From positions 1 to 32,017 of the IMG/VR virus record IMGVR_UViG_3300013132_000153: DNA of 32,017 nucleotides. One strand, written 5' to 3'. Under the pieces are notes generated by a model. That model saw only the letters and a list, made by a program, of their open reading frames with translations. It ran no database searches and had not been told where the DNA came from. A program made the position numbers and the translations under genes. This stretch comes from a virus. Numbering within the stretch: the first letter of the stretch is position 1; every line of letters starts with the position of its first letter. Positions 19,801 through 24,387 of this stretch are shown piece after piece.

Positions 19801-20034
19801 GTCCAGGATGGTAGCGTACTGGCCGAACCGAACCCAGGAACATTGACTCCAGGCATAATTGAAATAAACGGGGAAAGAATAAGTTACTATACAAAAACAG
19901 GTAATGTGCTAGGACAATTACGTAGAGGAGTTGGTGGTACAGGAACTCCTGCTCAACATCTGACTGGCAGTCGCGTTGAAGATGTTGCACAGCGCAGAGT
20001 AATACCAGCACCGGTATCTAGTTCACCGTTATAA
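7813..20034 (+). CDS. Giant virion (baseplate/wedge-associated) protein with embedded SGNH hydrolase-like domain
   Basis: This single 4073-aa frame stands where T4 has gp7. The N-terminus (FLPGIFRTDTNRKFLGSTLD, FEPFINLDKLVNYSQYYWLP-like region by ~130) looks like a conserved start of large marine-phage structural proteins (memory only). Residues ~177-256 form a cupredoxin-like module. A conserved-looking core at ~1330-1380 has WRGIYKYYYDTDRPHTHPWE. Residues ~1854-1896 (NTDYRKGDVVKYKGKNYTAV) resemble a CBM5/12-type carbohydrate-binding module, and ~3793-3835 resembles it weakly. The SGNH signature has GDSS at 2076-2079 (nucleophile Ser2078), a block-II-like SVGNSTSG near 2295, block-III-like INHGMRD at 2327-2333, and DGIHP with Asp2425 and His2428. 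A ~200-residue insertion with three repeats separates blocks I and II. The C-terminus has a GIIEINGERISYY strand motif. GGA lies 7 bases before the ATG. Its position and length fit a tail structural protein, and the embedded domain may act on surface glycans. That function is inferred. Confidence 0.75.
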   Translation: MAVTRKTLDFLPGIFRTDTNRKFLGSTLDQLVSEPSTRRIDGFVGRRFSPSSLSTDNFKQEPTSRRQNYQLEPGVVVKQDGEIDAVADYIDLINKIEYYGGNTTNHDRLFESEFYSFDPFINLDKLVNYSQYYWLPSGPPTVTVSSNTPDFAGNVFNFNIDTSTGSRRYSVGSLTGNPTLYLTRGQTYTFTLPAGSFHRGKLFIQTQPGIDGINDFLPQVSTREILGVTNNGIEIGQSMTFTVPFSDAQDNLIDLVLAEEVNYAIAVDFNTIDNMVYTNGATIDAQDIYPDDKLVIFTGANNADSAWTDRNGMVIAEANRRGVWRTDIVRLPDGTNRVHLTFVRTLAENYRVRILSGNRQGRNFYRVGVTFQLMPMITAPLNVLWYHNDTDDVCGEIRIVDQNSLAINVDNDIIGKKTYTVNNIRFTNGLKIRFDTTVQPSTYQNQIYVVEGVGTAIQLIPFTNLFGSDTLDQDYIVGNRASADLNPWARANKWYHIDTIIESYRINRLPLTFANTRRAQRPIIEFKPNLELINSGRVFLSLVDTLFDSDSYRVVNAVRIPINNAFTQIENKPFDELAREKLILRQGQLVVFANDTNEVVRNKIYRIDYQDQTTSTAFTGTVTGNVTGQQGLRQLRGTNTQFLSQVFPGVDIFDAANQFVGRVVAVRDNYEFTIDRDLAANVVAAGGYKFIRPKVLLTIVGTADNRHCIFITKGANRNRTYHYLNKHWNLSQQKTDRNQAPLFDVVLPGVDSVTGLYNTISLSQYFPNSEFTGSKLFSYKTSETSPIDPILGFAMSFQGAADFIADINFVNNYEADQFKYTEELGVFTSKIYTIPVNRGYVRKNVGLADFELLTPWNSIGIAQPRPTRQYQIISTVYDGYTSYIELGARPEPNPTAAEDRPNIRVYVNNDLLTRETPTQASKYNYEQVGVKHCLRIDPNFIVAGDRIDIEFYSRTASSLAYYEVPDNLEFNPQNETITNINLGQLRRHLTRVAENTQGLIGRPIGQSNIRDIDTDHSAGSIMQHSSPLTYAMLFLTDDRLSFIDSLEYAKREYTKFKNKFLELSTVLDTVSADRIVDSVDAILKNINQTKKPGDAFYYSDMVPSGKATKITRLPVILDTITNAVKRSYGAVGSSFSKDSFPSSRAILVHLDDRQLILDKEYKFDTSGLIRIESSVSLTVGQQIVIREYDNTDGSFIPETPTKLGLYPKFEPVKYLDNTYREPIQVIQGHDGSLTPAFDDYRDDLLLELERRIYNNLKVDYNPVTFDLTRIIPGYYRLTDYTLAEYNRVLSTEFLKWIGRNQVDYSTNNNFVNNDEFSYNYNRIVNERNTRLPGYWRGIYKYYYDTDRPHTHPWEMLGYSIKPTWWDANYSWTDPVKRASLIISITQGMVGNPASPTTNQLYARPGFSQAVPVDSIGNLVSPLRLVVRDFDSAQFARGFSIGDHGPAETAWRRSSEYAFAVQRAMALLKPARYFAMTADTSRIVKTNTNGLQYVHRITGKRWATGDVTLNGEFKNGLTTRASGYLNWILGFLSGLGLESSSLVRTSLNNITVNLVHRLAAFTDKKFIDVLADQGSPTSINDTVVIPNENYHLTMSAGTPVRKATYSGVIVEKTSAGWSVNGYDLTYPYFTVIPSATTGNSYTIDVLGNRVTVFTDFRNEKLIVPYGFEFSTIQQLGDFLISYQRYLVSQGFQFNYYDPVLAVARDWELSVREFLTWTTQGWPEGTVLILSPVADVLNFYSSNTAVDGIYNRSYNSQILGPNFNVIPNTEFTVLRDNKVTKITTISGQTIAFAQFNLVQYENLLVFDNTTVFNDVLYLPNLGNRQYKLKIVGSVTDGWDGDLTPPGFVYQSGKVESWHINTDYRKGDVVKYKGKNYTAVQNITATSTFNYNYWVELDSIYDAELIQNFAHDAAQFESFYDVDNLPIDENFARFAMSLIGYRNRSYLEDLGMNMITQTKFYQGYIKEKGTYNAVRALSRAHFDNLDSSVEIYEEWAARVGEYGAIDSNPEINLIIRESVYNDNPIALEFLDYNQLPTSRSVPAVYPNQLLTKKLDYTKNIFLNRNPDFKTELNHIEMFGDSSICGQQPKSLVAYSIAGIETASYSVEVIQASENYSVTMVYSSNGGTIVDSIGSGVRFDLRITSEFLLESLEYQIDEVAADEQPGTISGLGELSAGEVDPGTILNLHVTSLDSEDLSYSIEVPSPEDIPGSTTDTVRLVKIVPAGEQIKFGVTGIDNNETLWYSIETPTNDDAPGSMTYDEFITACTIDRVTNRVPDTPDYLLYEALDDDIRAAVIIRSVGNSTSGNLLYGEDGANQLWPDEIDADIVVINHGMRDAEFNVSLGEYRNNLIQLRKRLPAQKIVIWLTPTPIYTGLTNIVALPDPRLGWARRVDINNYVTVMRQVARLYGDYLADATNIPNWFSYLTEDGIHPNQQGYRVLVDTVLAPQVREAVRDLSRRKLKKYEDDIISAGYVNRNDVDELIFDITKYVPTTDKLESYYSGYKIWVAKNYNKDWQVYRLHQHDLNVIAAEPDLDSRFTFVCDQPHNLKINDAVAIRNINSVIDGFYQIYQADDLTFTVFGTEEQIRYLDGNDVAGKTGELFAFVQMRFASIKQRDLAEPVDGWLPDDLLYVDDTGFGTWAVYKPRIIDVDYVTDYVDTVVLSNVYSVVAHDCDFPDDSLVTDVSDGEDINFCVTSANETETLYWTVEQPAGDDLVATVVTTGISNTLLTTTQLRSVNRYDLVEVKRETPKVDIDSINNLYLYDYISKRILARLDILDPAKGRVLGAALQDIDFTSTYDPARYRYAENYIATQIDTEYYWGEEQVGTYWWNIDTCRYLDYEQDSLDYRLENWGRLFPGSSIDIYEWISSDVIPSEHVDQGREGIPLYADDSRYSMRIHLDPATNAYRTVYYFWVKGRIPRYNKNKRNSTYVIADMIANPIQQGIPYLVALRDNAIALYNVGAYLQNDTTALFVSSKKLINENIVHTDYQLIQEGNEDSKFPARVENKIIDSIAGIDAYGRYVPDNNLSTTERVGYELFPRQTVIANRFKARRNVVLYANEVMARYPIARRVIDRYRVSNDNFYASHEPLSTDYDIAIANFASLDAIVPVDNNRVLVQIDEASDNYWSIYRCVKIIDLANTADQNADQYYNLYNKIIAEQKSIRQPNGDIIKKYNIFGYKRLQRQSYKVPNHWSFINWYAEGYSDLTVPTYTVDRVPDLHKLQLGDGDTVKILQVPFGTVDFQNPSNTMLQKFEIYEFKLVDNKLQQRLVGLQDGTIKISENFFLEQGFDSTAFDSNEFDFSIDTEFRYILQGLKEDIFVADLENEYNKLLFYIIDYILGEQRYIDWFLKTSFITLKYRVNGLLQSPSYVQDRQQNFEDYVQEVKPYRVKLRQYILNHGQTDILSTGISDFDLPAYYDFTLNRFRSPNGEIDYIDELQLAKPEYRDWFNNYRYSLANVAIASGGYGYFGCHDGRNTPVLVVDRVDTETGANAAARLTVGGTTSAITAVTVTNPGSNYVQTPRISLIGYGGTRVNDLIVDDYRVVSIGSNDSSKGAKADFGLYRQRRNALTNLYVSTDATYVLHKIRRYDGKVTFTGKYQTTTGADEARKLAFELGITNADSIVVIHTYGDAAANRIDELQEQMYRCGASEEVFGSLNFMSGAAYILVGIPGVGKGNGIENYSGLTANSSTAYASLVFRLQRGRLVPISADPHIYSIGAPIAFPANFPENQIFTYANKQWIRINNESTRPGWAVYKRPIGMLAGEKEFVRAQLVPVLGNNPIRKIKTVLRFDRISRGSNLVDWTANTAYSAGIYLVYGGRVYLVKENMPASAVFLFNNTEEVGADAALAATRNYRNGYFDNANDRIMSYYVPSESNGNVPKELSRLVDGLQVTSSIVASQAIGPDTILLGDAQSSDQGILSGNIKVSGGRFVDSMFSVSPEELLPGITYDTINIRLEDQTDPTKNVKIFVNMNRQTTYLTHGAVYTTTLAQAVNINDTTITVQDGSVLAEPNPGTLTPGIIEINGERISYYTKTGNVLGQLRRGVGGTGTPAQHLTGSRVEDVAQRRVIPAPVSSSPL
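14038..15103 (+). other. SGNH hydrolase-like domain, interrupted, inside the giant protein
   Basis: GDSS (residues 2076-2079) gives the nucleophile block and DGIHP (2425-2429) the Asp/His block of the SGNH/GDSL esterase family. Between them, SVGNSTSGNLL fits block II and VVINHGMRD fits block III, where the usual GxND reads GMRD, so the oxyanion-hole Asn appears replaced by Arg. Blocks I and II usually lie a few tens of residues apart, but are ~215 apart here because of inserted beta modules. Catalytic activity is therefore uncertain. Confidence 0.6.
14206..14589 (+). repeat. Three beta modules inserted in the SGNH domain
   Basis: Copies begin near 14206, 14341 and 14476, exactly 135 bp apart, and share the pattern 'G..I.F.VTs.d.e.L.YsIE.p..dd.PGs': RFDLRITSEFLLESLEYQID, LNLHVTSLDSEDLSYSIEVP and IKFGVTGIDNNETLWYSIET. 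This is diverged protein-level repetition, not recent DNA duplication. They resemble short beta-strand repeats of other virion proteins. Confidence 0.7.
15862..15975 (+). repeat. Fourth copy of the inserted beta module
   Basis: INFCVTSANETETLYWTVEQ followed by PAGDD matches the three modules inside the SGNH domain, but lies ~1.3 kb further on, past the last SGNH block. The module thus occurs at two separate sites in the same protein. Confidence 0.6.
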
Positions 20035-20049
20035 CCCAGGAAATTAGCT

Positions 20050-20196
20050 ATGATAAATATAGAAACAACTCAACCTGAACCTCAGGAACCAGTGCCGGAG
20101 TCCGAAGTCGATGATACCAGTGGTATTGTGGTAACAGGCTTTTTAAGAATTTCGGATCCAGAATCAGGTGAAATTATTGTGCAAGGTCGTGCTTAA
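20050..20196 (+). CDS. 48-aa protein, partial paralogue of the next gene's N-terminus
   Basis: A short ATG frame fills the gap between the giant gene and the 200-aa virion gene. It has a good Shine-Dalgarno (AGGAAA at 20038-20043, six bases before the ATG) and ends two bases before the next start. The first ~25 residues are Pro/Glu-rich and acidic. The rest, TGFLRISDPESGEIIV, aligns with SGHVKIWDPETSQVLV at the start of the next protein, sharing G, I, DPE and V plus mostly conservative changes. The ribosome site, tight packing and resemblance to its neighbour argue that it is real. It may be a small virion or assembly protein built from one strand module, or a remnant of a duplicated gene. 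No known function. Confidence 0.65.
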   Translation: MINIETTQPEPQEPVPESEVDDTSGIVVTGFLRISDPESGEIIVQGRA

Positions 20197-20198
20197 AA

Positions 20199-20801
20199 AT
20201 GGAAACAAACAGAATACAAATATCTGGACATGTAAAAATTTGGGATCCTGAAACCTCGCAGGTATTAGTTGATCGCCATAATGCCATACACTATGAAAAC
20301 ATTAGTGAAGCGTTAGCCTTTAGCCTAGCACACAAAGGTAGTAATTTTGTTGCCGAAATGCACTTCGGCAAAGGTGGCACCAGCATTGATGCCACCGGTG
20401 CTATTGTGTATCTGCCGCCGAATGTCAACACTCAAAACAGTGATTTATACAACCCTACATTTTTTAAAAGTGTAGATGAAAATGATGAAAATAACGCAGA
20501 CCCAATAAGAAATAATATGAGTATTAGACATATTCCTGGCACAGTCTACAGCGATGTGTTAGTAACTTGTTTAATTGACTATGGTGAGCCAGCTGGCCAA
20601 TTGGCATTCGACAATGCCAGTACCATAGAAAGCAATTTTATTTTTGATGAGTTAGGTCTGAAAGGATGGAGTGCAGCCGGTCCCGGAACTGGTAAATTAC
20701 TAAGTCATGTAGTTTTTCATCCTGTACAAAAAAGTATAAACCGTTTAATACAAATTGATTATACCATAAGAATACAGAGCTTGACTAATCTTACCGCATG
20801 A
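20199..20801 (+). CDS. Virion structural protein of unknown role (200 aa)
   Basis: I do not recognise a named family. The N-terminus GHVKIWDPETSQVLVDRHNA, followed by IHYENIS, has a pattern I associate with short structural proteins of large marine phages (not searched). The middle holds a Gly-rich MHFGKGGTSIDATGAIVYLP and an acidic segment near residue 90. The C-terminal half has FIFDELGLKGW, a signature common in phage tail-associated proteins, then a beta-hairpin ending with IQIDYTIRIQSL. It sits between the giant gene and the S74 fibre, so a tail-fibre base or connector is a fair guess. It starts two bases after the 48-aa gene and is followed by the fibre gene after an 8-base gap, so translation is probably coupled through all three. 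Confidence 0.7.
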   Translation: METNRIQISGHVKIWDPETSQVLVDRHNAIHYENISEALAFSLAHKGSNFVAEMHFGKGGTSIDATGAIVYLPPNVNTQNSDLYNPTFFKSVDENDENNADPIRNNMSIRHIPGTVYSDVLVTCLIDYGEPAGQLAFDNASTIESNFIFDELGLKGWSAAGPGTGKLLSHVVFHPVQKSINRLIQIDYTIRIQSLTNLTA

Positions 20802-20809
20802 GTGAATAA

Positions 20810-21979
20810 ATGGATTACTTAATAAACAAAGCCAATGGTGATCTGCTAGTAAGGGTACGCGAAGGTACTCTAGATACTACCACTACTAGTTTAGCCCTAG
20901 TTGGCAAAAACTACTCGGGCTATGGTGAAAGTATCAATGAAAACCTGGTACATCTACTAGAAAGTCATGCAGGTGAAACTGCACCGAGAGCGCCGTTACG
21001 TGGGCAGTTGTGGTTTGATAGTGTAACGAAAATTCTAAAAGTATTTGATGGTTTGGAATTTACCAATGCCGGCAACGGTATTACTTTGGATCAACAAAGC
21101 AACATACTACATTATCTCACATTTGTTGAAGTAGAAGCAGGTGCTCCACCATTTAAAACAGCCAAAGAAAAAGGTATAAGTTTTCATCCACTAAGTGGAC
21201 ACGTTGGAATAAACAAAGCCAATCCTAGTGCAAGCATGTTGGAAATAAATGGTGGCACAACTCCTATCAGGAACTTGGCTCCACCTATCAGTACAGTAAA
21301 TCTGGGTGAAACTGTAGTACATGTTCATGGCGACGATAATAAGAGTTCCAGACTGGTTGTGGACAGTTACGGTCATCTTATCAATGAAAGTGTGTTTGGA
21401 TCCAGTGTAAACCTGCGCCGTGCTAGAAAAATCAATAATAATCTCACTGCGCTACAAATTTATGATACCATTGGTGGTGTATTTGGGCACGGCTATGATG
21501 GACAAAGTTACACCAGGTTCCAGGCCGGCATGGTATTTAAATGTGCTCAAGACTGGGACAATAGCACACATGCCACCGATATTGAATTTTGGGTAACGCC
21601 AGTTGATGGGCTTATCCCACTTAAAAAAGCTACATTACATGGCAATGGTGATTTTAGAGCATTAGGCGATGTTATAGCTTTTACCAGCAGTGATATTAGA
21701 CTTAAGACCAATCTACAAAAAATCGCAGACCCACTACGCAAAGTTGTTAGCCTAGATGGCTGTACCTATAATTACAATGAATATGCCATTGGCAAAGATC
21801 AAACCAAACGGGAAGTAGGTATAATAGCACAACAAGTTCAAGAAGTCTTGCCCGAAGCTGTGGAAAAACGTGAAGATGGATTCCTGGCTGTGGATTATGA
21901 AAGAATGGTTCCGCTCTTAATAGAAGCTATTAAGGAACTCAAAACCCAAATTGATGAGTTAAGTAAAAAGGTTAAATAG
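20810..21979 (+). CDS. Tail fibre with C-terminal intramolecular chaperone (peptidase S74)
   Basis: The 389-aa product begins with DLLVRVREGTLDTTTTSLAL, then GKNYSGYGESINENLVHLLE and APLRGQLWFD, a recurrent start of phage fibre-type proteins. The C-terminal ~100 residues carry the S74 chaperone signature: SSDIRLKTNLQKI, then GIIAQQVQEVLPEAV and FLAVDYERMVPLLIEAIKEL, ending in a short coiled coil. In this family the chaperone helps trimerisation of the fibre and then cuts itself off using a Ser-Lys pair. Here Ser294 and Lys299 have the right spacing (S-x4-K), giving a predicted mature fibre of about 293 residues. The middle is short and beta-rich, so the fibre is small. The next gene follows after eight bases. 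Confidence 0.88.
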   Translation: MDYLINKANGDLLVRVREGTLDTTTTSLALVGKNYSGYGESINENLVHLLESHAGETAPRAPLRGQLWFDSVTKILKVFDGLEFTNAGNGITLDQQSNILHYLTFVEVEAGAPPFKTAKEKGISFHPLSGHVGINKANPSASMLEINGGTTPIRNLAPPISTVNLGETVVHVHGDDNKSSRLVVDSYGHLINESVFGSSVNLRRARKINNNLTALQIYDTIGGVFGHGYDGQSYTRFQAGMVFKCAQDWDNSTHATDIEFWVTPVDGLIPLKKATLHGNGDFRALGDVIAFTSSDIRLKTNLQKIADPLRKVVSLDGCTYNYNEYAIGKDQTKREVGIIAQQVQEVLPEAVEKREDGFLAVDYERMVPLLIEAIKELKTQIDELSKKVK

Positions 21980-21987
21980 GAACGGTT

Positions 21988-24369
21988 GTGACGCTACCCA
22001 AGTGGACTAATGAACCTAGCTTAACTCCATTATCACTTAAACAAATTCAAGATGAATTTGGTTGTGAGCCAATTAAGTTTGCAGCGTTTGTACCTCCACC
22101 ACTTCCGAGTCCTGCAATAACTAGCAGTACTACCGCTGGTATAATAATTGGGCCGCCTACCACTGCGACTCCTACAACCAGTGGACCCGTTGTATTACCT
22201 AATCCCTTTGATGGATATAATGAAACTCTAACCACTACGCCTGGTGGTACTTTGTCTGGTGGTGTATATACAGTAACAATTACTGCAAAAACCACATTAG
22301 AAATTAGATTAGCCAATGGCGTACCTAATACCACAGTTGATTGGAAAAGTAGTCGCAGTTCAGAAAATTATACCTTAGGTCCAGCGAATCGGCAACCCAG
22401 TGGCGGATATGTAATAAAAGAATTTTTTGAAAATACAGGCACCTTTGTTTTCCGTGCTACGTTTACACCAACTCAGCATACCAGAGTACTAAATGTTATA
22501 GTTATTGCCGAGGCTGTAGATGATCCTAGACCGCTTACAGTTACTCCAGTTGCTAATCCAGTGGATAGCTATCAACCAGTGCAAGTTAGTATAACCGGAC
22601 ATCCAGGTGATACCATACGCTGGTTTTATATAGATCCTGATATTGAGGATCTGTACTTTGATCATTATCCTGATGTAGCTGCAAGCTACGCTCTAAACAA
22701 TCAAAGCAAGAGCAAGAGAAAGTTCGGCGATGACCACTTTACACAGTTTGGCAACGGTGAAGGTCGTAAAAATTACGCAGATCTACAAAAACTACCGAGA
22801 CCAGCTGATTCTGAAGTTAAGTTAAGCGCAGCAGGAACTGCCACAGTTGATATCAGTGGGGGCACAGGGTATCTTGGGCGTAGTACTTTGTACAGGTGGA
22901 ATTTTGTAGGCTACAAAAGCTCAGGCGTCAAATTGGTAAATTTTACAATTGAGCCAATCTATTACATACAAGTAAGAGGCGCTACCACTGCCAAATTGAA
23001 TACCACAGTTACTTTGCAAATTTCAGGGCCGCCCGGCGACACAGTGACCTATACAAGATTAGATACCAATGTGTCTAATACTATTACGTTAAACTCAACA
23101 GGTGCTGGTACTCTTAGTGTCACGTGGTTGAACTCAGTTCAGACTTATGATATTAAATTTAAAGGTCTGAAAGCCAGTAACACAGTATATCATGGTATCA
23201 CTGTAAGAAATTATGTTATTGCAGTTTCACCTGCTAGTGCAGTAGTAGAAACTGGCGATGTTGGCGTACAGAGGGCTTTGGTCACAATCAGCGGAGCGCC
23301 CGGTGAAACTGTAACCTATGAATGTACTAGTTTAGCTGTGAACAACCGAGGCACATTCAAATTGGATTCCGTCAATGGCACTGCCGAAGGCGATATTATA
23401 AACGGTAGCTATCTAGCTCCTGGGACTTATGTATGGAATCTTACAGGCGACATCAGCACTAACACTGTAACTTATACTTTAGTAGTAATTAAGTATAATG
23501 AAGTAATAGGTCCGGGCACCAGTCCTTACAATAACCCTATTCATCAAACCATACAAATCACTGTCAGTGGAGGTAAGCCAAATACTGGTCTTTACTATAG
23601 CTGGACTGGACCCAATGGTATCACAGGATCCAGTGATGCAGTTGGTCCTGGGTTGTCTGGGCGGTACCAGATAAAGTTAGACAGCACTGGTAACTACACA
23701 GCACTGGATGCCAGATACGGTGTTGCAGGAACATATACTTATAGATTTGAATTTGAAGGCAGCGGTAATACCAGACAGTATGTGGTAAATGTAACATCTC
23801 AGCTATTTACAGTAGAACATAAAAATTACACTATAAATCAATACTTGGCTGCGTACCATTGGGATCAACCTATGCGAGTCACTATAAAGGCTAATCCCGG
23901 TGACAGGATTAAGGTTGGCCGTCCTACCTATCCTACCTTGGTAGACAATCCCCAAGACATAGGAGACGGGGGAATATATAGTAGATGGGAAGAAGTCACT
24001 TACTACGAGGGTCAAATTGATTCTTTAATTGACACTAGCTACTATGGAAAAAATTTAAATGGATTTCCGGAACGGACTATAGTTAGCACTGGTGATGATC
24101 TTGTAGATATCAATGGATCCGTAGCAGCAGGTATACCGTTTATTACTCAATTTAATAAAACAGTAAGAGGTTATAAAGATGGTTTTGATTTGGAAAATCA
24201 ACCAATCAAAACCATCGATTACGTTGAATTTATTCCTTATACATTTACTTTCACTAATCTAACGTCTCAGCGGGTAATTACTCAAACGATATACATTTAT
24301 AAGTATGTTGATAGAACTTACATTGATTTAAGCGGTCAAGGTGATCAAAGTGGTGGACCCACTGAATAA
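21988..24369 (+). CDS. Ig-like repeat virion protein, probable adhesin A (793 aa)
   Basis: The start is GTG, chosen because AGGAA lies five bases upstream, overlapping the fibre stop. Residues 10-35 (SLTPLSLKQIQDEFG) match a short N-terminal motif common in phage host-recognition proteins. A Thr/Pro linker (PPTTATPTTSG) follows at ~56-66. From ~190 to 640 come about five beta-sandwich repeats recognised by SITGHPGDTIRW, QISGPPGDTVTYTR, TISGAPGETVTYE, TVSGGKPNTGLYYSW and TIKANPGDRIKVG. Repeats often end in a strand such as PGTYVWNLTGDIS. No catalytic motif is visible. The position after the fibre and the close kinship with the next gene suggest an outward virion part that binds the cell surface. 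Its attachment site and ligand are unknown. Confidence 0.7.
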   Translation: MTLPKWTNEPSLTPLSLKQIQDEFGCEPIKFAAFVPPPLPSPAITSSTTAGIIIGPPTTATPTTSGPVVLPNPFDGYNETLTTTPGGTLSGGVYTVTITAKTTLEIRLANGVPNTTVDWKSSRSSENYTLGPANRQPSGGYVIKEFFENTGTFVFRATFTPTQHTRVLNVIVIAEAVDDPRPLTVTPVANPVDSYQPVQVSITGHPGDTIRWFYIDPDIEDLYFDHYPDVAASYALNNQSKSKRKFGDDHFTQFGNGEGRKNYADLQKLPRPADSEVKLSAAGTATVDISGGTGYLGRSTLYRWNFVGYKSSGVKLVNFTIEPIYYIQVRGATTAKLNTTVTLQISGPPGDTVTYTRLDTNVSNTITLNSTGAGTLSVTWLNSVQTYDIKFKGLKASNTVYHGITVRNYVIAVSPASAVVETGDVGVQRALVTISGAPGETVTYECTSLAVNNRGTFKLDSVNGTAEGDIINGSYLAPGTYVWNLTGDISTNTVTYTLVVIKYNEVIGPGTSPYNNPIHQTIQITVSGGKPNTGLYYSWTGPNGITGSSDAVGPGLSGRYQIKLDSTGNYTALDARYGVAGTYTYRFEFEGSGNTRQYVVNVTSQLFTVEHKNYTINQYLAAYHWDQPMRVTIKANPGDRIKVGRPTYPTLVDNPQDIGDGGIYSRWEEVTYYEGQIDSLIDTSYYGKNLNGFPERTIVSTGDDLVDINGSVAAGIPFITQFNKTVRGYKDGFDLENQPIKTIDYVEFIPYTFTFTNLTSQRVITQTIYIYKYVDRTYIDLSGQGDQSGGPTE

Positions 24370-24387
24370 CAGGTCATAAGTAATAAT

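Noticed and set aside
20052-20060. GATAAATAT as a late promoter for the 200-aa gene
   Set aside because: It lies at the start of the 48-aa coding frame, 140 bases upstream, with nothing else to support it.
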